Assembly (NCBI GenBank): GCA_964445255.1
Contig: CAYUKM010000036.1
Location: 1-22,438, forward strand
Origin: SHLQ01 sp964445255
GTDB lineage: Bacteria > Actinomycetota > Acidimicrobiia > Acidimicrobiales > SHLQ01
Length of the DNA stretch: 22,438 bases
Direction of reading: 5' to 3'
Shown here: one piece after another, positions 13,650 through 20,290 of the stretch
Position numbering within the stretch: the first letter of the stretch is position 1
How the letters are laid out: every line of letters begins with the position of its first letter
Made by a program: the position numbers and the translations under genes
The notes under the pieces: generated by a model
Told to the model about the DNA's origin: nothing
Database searches by the model: none
Seen by the model: the letters and a program-made list of their open reading frames with translations, nothing else

Positions 13650-13841
13650 ATGGCTGAACGTGAACAGATCAAACGCAGTGCCCCAACCGAGGAAGAGACC
13701 GTTGAGGATCTACCGGCTGCGTCCGAATCGGGCGAGAAGTTGAAGGCTGATATGGACGACCTTCTCGACGAGATCGATGAAGTCCTCGAGACAAACGCCG
13801 AAGACTTCGTCAAGAGCTATATCCAGAAGGGCGGCCAGTGA
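13650..13841 (+). CDS. pup: Prokaryotic ubiquitin-like protein Pup
   Basis: The 63-residue protein is mostly charged and Glu/Asp-rich, with a C-terminal helix region LKADMDDLLDEIDEVLET and the family end DFVKSYIQKGGQ. The terminal Gln means that it must be deamidated by Dop before PafA can ligate it through the new Glu side chain. The central helix is what docks into the ARC coiled coil. The ATG at 13650 follows a strong GGGAGG site; an open frame back to 13566 runs into dop and lacks a ribosome binding site. The stop overlaps prcB by 4 nt (GTGA). The length equals that of characterised Pups (about 64). Confidence 0.97.
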   Translation: MAEREQIKRSAPTEEETVEDLPAASESGEKLKADMDDLLDEIDEVLETNAEDFVKSYIQKGGQ

Positions 13842-14641
13842 ATCTTCCGAACTTTCCTTTGGGTTCGGACCCGGGCCCGGATTTTTCAGAACTTGTCCGG
13901 CGACGAGGAACCGATCCGTTTCCGGCTCCCGAATCTGCGGTAGGAGAGCACATCACCCACGGCACAACCTGTGTCGCTGTGCGCTACGAAGATGGCGTTG
14001 TGATGGCTGGCGATCGCCGCGCTACAGCCGGCAACTTAATCTCGCATCGATCGATCGAGAAGGTGTTCGCCGCCGACCGCTTCAGCGTGGTGGCGATCGC
14101 CGGTGCTGCGGGCCCAGCGATCGAGATGGTTCGACTCTTTCAGCTCCAACTGGAGCACTACGAAAAGGTTGAGGGCTCACCGCTCAGCCTTGAAGGTAAG
14201 GCCAACCAGTTGTCGCAAATGTTGCGCGGCAACATGCCGGCAGCGATGTCGGGTTTGGCCGTTGTACCGATCTTCGCCGGCTACGACTTAGCTCGTGAGA
14301 CCGGACGCCTCTTTGAGTACGACATCACCGGTGGCCGCTACGAGGAATCGGACTACGCCGCCACCGGTTCCGGTTCGCTGCACGCCGAGACCGTGATCAA
14401 GGTCGGCTATCGGCGCTCAATGTCGGTGGACGATGCCATCGATCTGCTGGTTGAGTCGCTCTTCCAAGCCGCAGACGCTGACTCGGCGACGGGGGGAGCG
14501 GACCCGCTCCGGGGTATCTACCCAATCATGGTGAGCGTTAGCGCTGAGGGGTTTAGCCGTGTCGAAGACGAAGATGTCGCATCTCGCTTTGAGACGATCG
14601 CTGACCGGTTCGCGGCGAACCACCGGGAGGTGGGCTCATGA
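13838..14641 (+). CDS. prcB: Proteasome 20S core beta subunit PrcB
   Basis: The 267-residue precursor has a 42-residue propeptide followed by G/TTCVAVRYEDGVVMAGDRR. Cleavage before Thr43 would expose the catalytic N-terminal threonine. Asp17 and Lys33 (mature numbering, in GDRR and SIEK) complete the active site. It further shows AGAAGPAIEMVRLFQLQLEHYEKVEG, as in mycobacterial PrcB. The two beta rings carry the peptidase chambers of the 20S particle and degrade proteins fed by ARC. The start is a GTG at 13838 overlapping the pup stop, and the stop overlaps prcA by ATGA, giving coupled translation of both subunits and Pup. All catalytic residues are present. Confidence 0.97.
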   Translation: MNLPNFPLGSDPGPDFSELVRRRGTDPFPAPESAVGEHITHGTTCVAVRYEDGVVMAGDRRATAGNLISHRSIEKVFAADRFSVVAIAGAAGPAIEMVRLFQLQLEHYEKVEGSPLSLEGKANQLSQMLRGNMPAAMSGLAVVPIFAGYDLARETGRLFEYDITGGRYEESDYAATGSGSLHAETVIKVGYRRSMSVDDAIDLLVESLFQAADADSATGGADPLRGIYPIMVSVSAEGFSRVEDEDVASRFETIADRFAANHREVGS

Positions 14642-15309
14642 CGACCCCGTTCTATGTAGCACCCGAGCAGATGATGAAGGATCGGGCCGACTATGCCCGA
14701 AAGGGCATCGCCCGGGGCCGTTCGCTTATCGCAATGTCCTACGAGCACGGCGTTTTCATCTGCGCCGAGAACCCATCATCGACGCTCCACAAGGTTTCTG
14801 AGATCTATGACCGCATCGCCTTCGCTGGTGTTGGCAAGTACAACGAGTTCGACCAGCTCCGAATCGCGGGCGTCCGTCACGCCGACCTGAAAGGCTTTAC
14901 CTACAGCCGCGAGGACGTCGAGGCGCGAAGCCTTGCAAACAACTACGCCCAGATGCTCGGTCAAACGTTCACGCACGAGATGAAGCCGATGGAAGTGGAG
15001 ATCTTGGTCGCCGAGATCTCCGATACCCCAGGCGAGGAGCAACTGTTTCACATCCTCTACGACGGGACGGTGGTCGACCAAGACAAGTTCGTGGTGCTCG
15101 GCGGAGACTCCGAGGCCATCACGGCTCGAGTTGGCGACGCGTTTGCCGAGGGAATGTCTGCTTCCGACGCGCTTGAGCTTTGCCGGGCAGCGCTCGGCGG
15201 CTCCGAGCGGACTCTCGAGGATGGTGACCTCGAAGTAGCGATGCTCAACCGTACTCTTGGTCGGAGAACGTTCCTTCGAGTCGCAGATGGCGAGCTCGGG
15301 GACCTCTAG
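14638..15309 (+). CDS. prcA: Proteasome 20S core alpha subunit PrcA
   Basis: The 223-residue protein starts FYVAPEQMMKDRADYARKGI, the typical N-terminal gate segment and helix of actinobacterial PrcA. It continues with the alpha-subunit fold (GVFICAENPSSTLHKVSEIYDRIAFAGVGKY in essence). There is no propeptide and no catalytic threonine, as expected for the structural outer rings, which form the gate recognised by the ARC C-terminus. The ATG at 14638 shares ATGA with prcB. The C-terminal ten residues are acidic (VADGELGDL). This is the last clearly coupled gene of the arc-dop-pup-prcB-prcA run; a 96-nt gap follows before the next probable start. Confidence 0.96.
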   Translation: MTTPFYVAPEQMMKDRADYARKGIARGRSLIAMSYEHGVFICAENPSSTLHKVSEIYDRIAFAGVGKYNEFDQLRIAGVRHADLKGFTYSREDVEARSLANNYAQMLGQTFTHEMKPMEVEILVAEISDTPGEEQLFHILYDGTVVDQDKFVVLGGDSEAITARVGDAFAEGMSASDALELCRAALGGSERTLEDGDLEVAMLNRTLGRRTFLRVADGELGDL

Positions 15310-15405
15310 TTGTGCCAAAACGAATACTGGTGGTCAAAAGGCTACCTATGTCGATTTGCCAAAATTCTCCTTAATTCAGCGTTGTCCGACGCCGAAACTA
15401 CCAAA

Positions 15406-16074
15406 ATGGAGAACCCCGGCAGCCGAACGGCACCGATGCCTGCGAACGCAGTGGCGCATGCGATTGCAACCGCTCGAACGCTCGTGGGATATTCGCTTGA
15501 GGGTGGCGCACGTGCGATCGGTATCAACGAAGCCTTGCTACGAGATCTCGAGGCGGGTGTGCTCGAGGTCAACGAGGAGATGCGTCAACTCATCGAAGAG
15601 GCCTATGGAATTCGGCTTGCGAAGCTCGCTTCACAGGCACCCGCGAACGCACCGCGAATCCCGCTTTCTTATGACGCGGCTCTCGGGGTATTGCGGGTAG
15701 GTTCGCTCGGGGTTCGCTTTCGCCTCGGGCTCGACGACAACGACGTGTTGCTTCGAGGGTTCTCCTCTGCGGTTCGTCGACAGCGCCAAGTGCCGCCAAG
15801 TGTTCCTTTGCAGTTGCGCAAAGCCGACCTGAACCTCTTGAGTACCTTGCTCAATCTCGATGATGAGGACCTGGACGAGCGGGCTCGATTCTGGTTTGGT
15901 CAGACAACGCAGACCGCGCAGAGCTTTCGAGCCATGTTGCGTCTAGCGAAACCGATCGAAGAGGGCGAAGTGGGCTATGCGCGAGCGAACCCGGTGGACA
16001 CGGAGCCGAATCCGGCTGACGAAATGGGTGACGCAGCTCGAATCGCCGCTTACTCGGACTCCTGGATTCACTGA
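15406..16074 (+). CDS. XRE-like helix-turn-helix protein of unknown role within the proteasome cluster
   Basis: The 222-residue product begins with a segment like an XRE/Cro helix-turn-helix (GYSLEGGARAIGINEALLRD, then EAGV, about residues 30-53). The region after it (about 85-180) is not one I recognise; it contains GSLGVRFRLGLDDNDVLLRG and a Leu-rich helix, LRKADLNLLSTLLNLDDEDL. The C-terminus is acidic. The frame is open back to a TTG at 15310, directly after prcA, but the first 32 residues of that reading are Cys/Trp-rich and atypical, and the DNA there is AT-rich, so I start at the ATG at 15406. No ribosome binding site is evident. A regulator of this cluster or a toxin-antitoxin-like antitoxin are possible; neither is shown. 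Confidence 0.7.
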   Translation: MENPGSRTAPMPANAVAHAIATARTLVGYSLEGGARAIGINEALLRDLEAGVLEVNEEMRQLIEEAYGIRLAKLASQAPANAPRIPLSYDAALGVLRVGSLGVRFRLGLDDNDVLLRGFSSAVRRQRQVPPSVPLQLRKADLNLLSTLLNLDDEDLDERARFWFGQTTQTAQSFRAMLRLAKPIEEGEVGYARANPVDTEPNPADEMGDAARIAAYSDSWIH

Positions 16075-16112
16075 ATGAGCCCTACGGAGGGCCAATGAGC
16101 GCTACCGTAGCC
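16075..16112 (+). repeat. Imperfect tandem repeat with two mini-ORFs before pafA
   Basis: Two units of about 19-20 bases each start AATGAGC and share CTAC and a following G. Each contains a small palindrome (GCCCT/AGGGC at 16079-16092 and GCTAC/GTAGC at 16101-16111). They encode two overlapping short frames: 16075-16098 (MSPTEGQ) and 16095-16148 (MSATVAFNETSHLRGRE). The second is preceded by GGAGG at 16086-16090 and runs across the pafA start. Whether either is translated is unknown. Confidence 0.45.
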
Positions 16113-16116
16113 TTCA

Positions 16117-17475
16117 ATGAAACGTCGCATCTTCGGGGTCGAGAATGAATACGGCGTTACCTGCACGCTCGAAGGTCAACGCCGGCTTTCCCCAGATGAG
16201 GTAGCGCGCTATCTCTTCCGTCGTGTCGTTTCTTGGGGGCGATCGAGCAATGTTTTCTTAGCAAATGGCGCCCGCCTCTATCTGGACGTCGGCTCGCACC
16301 CCGAATACGCCACACCCGAGTGCGACAACATCTACGAGACGGTCGTACATGACAAAGCAGGCGAACGGATCCTCGAACAGTTGCTGATCGGTGCAGAGAA
16401 ACGCTTAAACGAAGAGGGAATCCGTGGCGATATCTACCTCTTCAAGAACAACACCGATTCGGCTGGCAACTCCTATGGATGTCATGAGAACTACCTGACG
16501 AGCCGACAAGATGACATCGGCTCGTACTCCGAGGTGCTCATCCCATTTCTGGTGAGCCGACAGATCTACGCAGGCGCCGGCAAGGTCCTGCAGACCGCTC
16601 GCGGTGCGATGTACTGCGTGAGCCAACGCGCTGAGCACATCTGGGAAGGAGTATCGAGTGCCACCACTCGTTCCCGGCCGATCATCAACACGCGAGACGA
16701 ACCGCATGCTGACGCGGAGCGATATCGACGACTCCACGTGATCGTGGGCGACTCGAACATGAGTGAGTACACAAACTTCTTGAAGATCGGTGCGGCCTCG
16801 TTGATGCTGCGCATGCTCGAAGAGCCCAGCGTCGTACTTCGCGACATGACCCTGGAGAACCCGATCCGCGCGATCCGTGAGATTAGCCACGACACGACGT
16901 GTCGACGCCGGGTGCGCTTGGCCAACGGCCGAGAAGCCTCCGCATTGGAGATCCAGAGCGAATACCTCGAACGGGCGATCCGGTTCTCGGAGTTCCACGA
17001 ACTTGACCCGCTTGAAAAGCAGGCGCTCGATATGTGGGAGCACTGTCTGACCGCCATTGCCGACGATCCGCTCAAGCTCGACCGAGAGGTCGACTGGGTG
17101 ATTAAGTACAAGCTGCTCGAGGCGTACCGCGAGCGCCACGATCTTTCTCTCGCTGACCCACGGGTATCGCTGGTCGACTTGCAGTATCACGACATCCACC
17201 GCAAGCGGTCGCTGTTCTACAGCATGCAGAGGCGAGGGCTCGTCGAGCGGATCTGCGACGACCACGACATCGCGACCGCGGTCGAGACGCCTCCACAAAC
17301 AACGCGCGCCCGGTTGCGTGGGGAGTTCATTCGCCAGGCCAAGGAGAAACGACGGGACTTCACCGTCGATTGGGTACACCTAAAGCTCAACGATCAAGCT
17401 CAGCGGACGGTGCTGTGCAAGGACCCATTCCGTAGCCACGATGAGCGCGTCGACAAGCTCATCGCCAGTCTGTAG
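16117..17475 (+). CDS. pafA: Pup-protein ligase PafA
   Basis: The 452-residue protein has the same fold markers as the upstream Dop: FGVENEYGVT at the start, LYLDVGSHPEYATPEC with probable catalytic Asp57, and INTRDEPHADAERYRRLHVI. It lacks the loop seen in Dop and matches the length of PafA (about 450-480). PafA uses ATP to phosphorylate the C-terminal Glu of deamidated Pup and attaches it to lysines of target proteins in the cytoplasm. The ATG at 16117 has no Shine-Dalgarno sequence. Its initiation may depend on translation running in from the XRE-like gene or from the short frames at 16075 and 16095. The next gene, pafB, follows after 11 bases. Confidence 0.96.
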   Translation: MKRRIFGVENEYGVTCTLEGQRRLSPDEVARYLFRRVVSWGRSSNVFLANGARLYLDVGSHPEYATPECDNIYETVVHDKAGERILEQLLIGAEKRLNEEGIRGDIYLFKNNTDSAGNSYGCHENYLTSRQDDIGSYSEVLIPFLVSRQIYAGAGKVLQTARGAMYCVSQRAEHIWEGVSSATTRSRPIINTRDEPHADAERYRRLHVIVGDSNMSEYTNFLKIGAASLMLRMLEEPSVVLRDMTLENPIRAIREISHDTTCRRRVRLANGREASALEIQSEYLERAIRFSEFHELDPLEKQALDMWEHCLTAIADDPLKLDREVDWVIKYKLLEAYRERHDLSLADPRVSLVDLQYHDIHRKRSLFYSMQRRGLVERICDDHDIATAVETPPQTTRARLRGEFIRQAKEKRRDFTVDWVHLKLNDQAQRTVLCKDPFRSHDERVDKLIASL

Positions 17476-17486
17476 CCGAGTCAGCG

Positions 17487-18428
17487 GTGTCTAAACTCGA
17501 ACGCCTTCTGAAGCTTCTTGCAGTCCTTCTGGACACGAGCACGCCGTTGAGCGCGGACGACCTACGCCAACGCATCGGCGGCTACCCGGACAACACCGCG
17601 TCGTTTCGGCGGGCATTCGAACGCGACAAGGATGACCTGCGGTCGATGGGGGTCGCCATCTCGGTCGAACGAATCGCCGACACCGGCAACCTCGACCGGG
17701 TAGCCGATGCGGGGGCGACCGTCGACGCGTACATCGTTCACCGCGATGACTATGCCGGCCAAGACCCGGGCCTCGAGCCCGACGAGTTGGCCGCTCTTCA
17801 CCTCGCAGCGGCACTCGTTCGCGTTGAGAAGCTTGGTGAAGACGCCTTCTGGAAGTTGGGTGGCGCCGAGCGTACCGAAACCGACCAAGTGGGTGGTTCG
17901 GTGCCTGCCGCTGACGTCGCAGGCCAGTTCTACACGGCGGTGGTGGAACGGCGCCCAGCGACGTTCACCTACAGCGATGTTGAACGAGTCCTGGAGGCTT
18001 CTCGAATCAGCTTCGTCAATGGACACTGGTACATCTCGGGTTTCGACCAGACCCGAAGCGCGACTCGCGTGTTTCGAATTGATCGCATCCAAGGCGACAT
18101 TTCCCTGGGGGCCGCAGGGTCCTACGAGCCCAAACCCGCACCCGGCCCCGAGATCATCCGTACCTGGGAGCTAGGCGACGAAGAACCAATTGATGCCGTG
18201 GTCAAGATCGACCCCACCGCAGCGTTGTGGGCCAGCGTCAATCTTCGAGAAGACGAGATCGACCGCCACCCCGATGGCTCGGTCAGCGTGCGGATGCAAG
18301 TACGAAATCGCGGATCCTTCCGGGATTGGGTGCTGACGTTTGTCGACGCCGCCGAAATCATCACCCCAGAGGAACTCCGCTCCGAAATGGTGGAGTGGCT
18401 CGACGCGGTTAGCGGGGCGCACGCATGA
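17487..18428 (+). CDS. pafB: WYL-domain transcription regulator PafB
   Basis: The 313-residue protein has an N-terminal winged helix-turn-helix (about 1-60: LERLLKLLAVLLDTSTPLSA, then SFRRAFERDKDDLRSMGV), a linker, and a WYL domain around 150-215 with HWYISGFDQTRSATRVFRIDRI. A C-terminal WCX-type extension follows. PafB pairs with PafC to activate DNA-damage genes in mycobacteria, where both are co-transcribed with pafA. The pafA-pafB-pafC order and the ATGA overlap with pafC fit that function. The GTG start at 17487 is the first start in the frame and lies 11 bases after the pafA stop without a visible ribosome binding site. The cytoplasmic, DNA-binding role is inferred from the family. Confidence 0.92.
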   Translation: MSKLERLLKLLAVLLDTSTPLSADDLRQRIGGYPDNTASFRRAFERDKDDLRSMGVAISVERIADTGNLDRVADAGATVDAYIVHRDDYAGQDPGLEPDELAALHLAAALVRVEKLGEDAFWKLGGAERTETDQVGGSVPAADVAGQFYTAVVERRPATFTYSDVERVLEASRISFVNGHWYISGFDQTRSATRVFRIDRIQGDISLGAAGSYEPKPAPGPEIIRTWELGDEEPIDAVVKIDPTAALWASVNLREDEIDRHPDGSVSVRMQVRNRGSFRDWVLTFVDAAEIITPEELRSEMVEWLDAVSGAHA

Positions 18429-19360
18429 GTCGAATATCAGCCGCCGACCGTATGGCCCGTCTGATCGCAGCCATCCCGTGGATCGCCGCTCAGGGAGGGG
18501 TTTCCATCACGGAGATCGCTGAGCGGTTCGACTATCCGCAGAACGTTCTCCTCGAAGACCTAGAGAACGTCCTGTTGTTCGTTGGCGTTCCCCCCTACAC
18601 CCCAGACACCTTGATAGATGTCATCATCGATGACGACATGGTCTGGATCCACTACGCCGACTGGTTTGCTAGGCCGATGCGACTGTCGGGCTCGGAGATC
18701 TTGTCGTTGCTCGCCGCGGGGGAGGCCGCGTTGGCCTTCGACAAGGCCGAGGACGCAGGCGCGTTGGCTCGCGGTTTGGCCAAGCTGCGATTGTCGACCG
18801 GGTCGACCGAAGAGACCGTCGACGTGAGCTTCGGCTCGGTTGCCACACCAACGCTCGTTCGACTGCGAGAGGCAAGCAAGGCGAAACGTTGTGTCGACAT
18901 CACCTACCAGAGCTACTCCAGTAACGAGCGAAGCGAACGCCGGATTGAGCCTGCGCGGTTCTTCCTCGAGGCCGGCAGATGGTACGTCGCGGGGTATTGC
19001 CATCTGGCCGACGAAGAGCGGATCTTTCGGCTCGACCGCATAGAAGCGGCGACCTGCACCGATGCCGAATTCACCAAGCCCGTCCCAGATGTGGCGGCCT
19101 CAGGCACCTTTGAACTCAACGACGGCCCCGAAATTACTATCTCCGCGCCAGTCGAATTTTCTCACGTCTTTGAGGGTGTGCCTGTACACGACATCAAAAC
19201 GACCGACGGGAACATCGTGGTCTCTTTATCGGCAACATCGCAGCGTTGGGTCGAGCAACTCTTCTTGCGGCTTGGCCCAGAGGCTCGAGTTCTCAGGGGT
19301 GAATCGGTGCCCGATATCGCGGCGGCTGCCCAACGTGTGCGAGGCCGCTATGTCCGATGA
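18425..19360 (+). CDS. pafC: WYL-domain transcription regulator PafC
   Basis: The 311-residue protein resembles PafB in layout. Its N-terminal region (RMARLIAAIPWIAAQGGVSI, then EIAERFDYP) is a helix-turn-helix, followed by an acidic segment (DVIIDDDMVWIHYADWF) typical of PafC. The WYL domain has GRWYVAGYCHLADEERIFRLD, and the C-terminus is of WCX type. PafB and PafC form a heterodimer in mycobacteria that senses single-stranded DNA signals and activates repair genes. The ATG shares ATGA with the pafB stop, so equal amounts are expected. Its own last 11 bases overlap the start of the signal peptidase gene, linking that gene to the same transcript. Confidence 0.92.
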   Translation: MSRISAADRMARLIAAIPWIAAQGGVSITEIAERFDYPQNVLLEDLENVLLFVGVPPYTPDTLIDVIIDDDMVWIHYADWFARPMRLSGSEILSLLAAGEAALAFDKAEDAGALARGLAKLRLSTGSTEETVDVSFGSVATPTLVRLREASKAKRCVDITYQSYSSNERSERRIEPARFFLEAGRWYVAGYCHLADEERIFRLDRIEAATCTDAEFTKPVPDVAASGTFELNDGPEITISAPVEFSHVFEGVPVHDIKTTDGNIVVSLSATSQRWVEQLFLRLGPEARVLRGESVPDIAAAAQRVRGRYVR

Positions 19361-20222
19361 GCGAGACAGCGCGAAATCGGTCTCCCTTGACGCGATCTTC
19401 GACGACGGCGAGCCGGTGAAGGGTGCAACGGCACCGAACAACACGATCCCAAGCAGCCAGCCAGCAAAGGACCCGGCAAGGTCCCAAGATGGGGTTAGAC
19501 CAGTGAGCCCCGATCATGGCGCAGACCGGTCAGGCCCCAATCACCTCGTTGACACACAGGGCCCGCAGCACCTCGCGGGTGGGGAGACTGCTGCTTCTGA
19601 GGGCGGCCTCAATGGGCTTCGCACGGTTGTCGAATGGTTAGCGGTGGTCATCGTTGCGATCAGCGCGGCGCTCCTGATCAAAGAGTTCGCCTTTCAAGCC
19701 TTTGAGATCCCGTCGGCGTCGATGTCACCTACGGTGATCCCCGGCGACAGAATCCTCGTGAACAAGCTTTCGTACACCACCGGCGAGATAGAGCGGGGTC
19801 AACTCGTTGTCTTCGACCGCCCTGTTGGCACCCCCGGCGATACCGACCAACTGATCAAACGAGTGATCGGGCTTCCAGGCGAAACCGTGGAGATTCGTGA
19901 AGGTGGGCAACTGTGGATTTCTCAAGCTGGGCAAAGCCGAGAAGAGGCGACGTTGCTCGACGAGCCCTACCTTGCGCCCGGTGCGGATATCTCGGTTGCT
20001 GACGTCAGGGCAAACGCCTCTTTCGACATCTGGGGTCCCAACTGTGAGAACCAGCCCCGAGAAGCAGGGGTTTGTGTCATCGCCGAATCCAACTACCTCG
20101 TCTTGGGTGATAATCGGCGCTCCTCGGTTGACTCGCGATCGTTCGGACCGATAGAAGAAGACAGTGTGGTTGGCCGCGCCGTGTGGCGTATTTGGCCACT
20201 CAGCGATCTTGGCAGCTTCTAG
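19350..20222 (+). CDS. lepB: Type I signal peptidase (first copy)
   Basis: The 290-residue protein has a disordered N-terminus of about 88 residues rich in Gly, Pro and Ser. One membrane helix follows (about 91-113: VVEWLAVVIVAISAALLI), then the catalytic domain. Ser124 in IPSASMSPTV and Lys170 in LIKRVIGLPGE form the Ser/Lys dyad, and the GDNR box occurs as LVLGDNRRSSVDSRSFGP. It cuts signal peptides on the outer face of the membrane. The frame is open upstream to 19062, but that part lies inside pafC; the ATG at 19350 gives an 11-nt overlap and a normal soluble N-terminus. It is followed by a second, related copy after 68 bases, and the two share membrane segment and catalytic motifs. Confidence 0.92.
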   Translation: MSDERDSAKSVSLDAIFDDGEPVKGATAPNNTIPSSQPAKDPARSQDGVRPVSPDHGADRSGPNHLVDTQGPQHLAGGETAASEGGLNGLRTVVEWLAVVIVAISAALLIKEFAFQAFEIPSASMSPTVIPGDRILVNKLSYTTGEIERGQLVVFDRPVGTPGDTDQLIKRVIGLPGETVEIREGGQLWISQAGQSREEATLLDEPYLAPGADISVADVRANASFDIWGPNCENQPREAGVCVIAESNYLVLGDNRRSSVDSRSFGPIEEDSVVGRAVWRIWPLSDLGSF

Positions 20223-20278
20223 GAAAGTTCTTCATGTCTCCAAACAGTGGGGTACCCATCGCCCCAAAGGCGAAGGGG

Positions 20279-20284
20279 TAGAAT
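20279..20284 (+). promoter_or_regulatory. Putative -10 box of the second signal peptidase gene (leaderless)
   Basis: TAGAAT fits TANNNT and ends 6 nt before the GTG at 20291, with no ribosome binding site between them. It suggests that the second copy has its own leaderless promoter even though the first is coupled to pafC. Confidence 0.5.
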
Positions 20285-20290
20285 TGATAA

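Noticed and set aside
20248..20266. TGGGG/CCCCA hairpin between the two signal peptidase genes as a terminator
   Set aside because: The stem is only five pairs with a nine-base loop and no U-run, and it overlaps the expected -35 region of the second gene; support is too thin.
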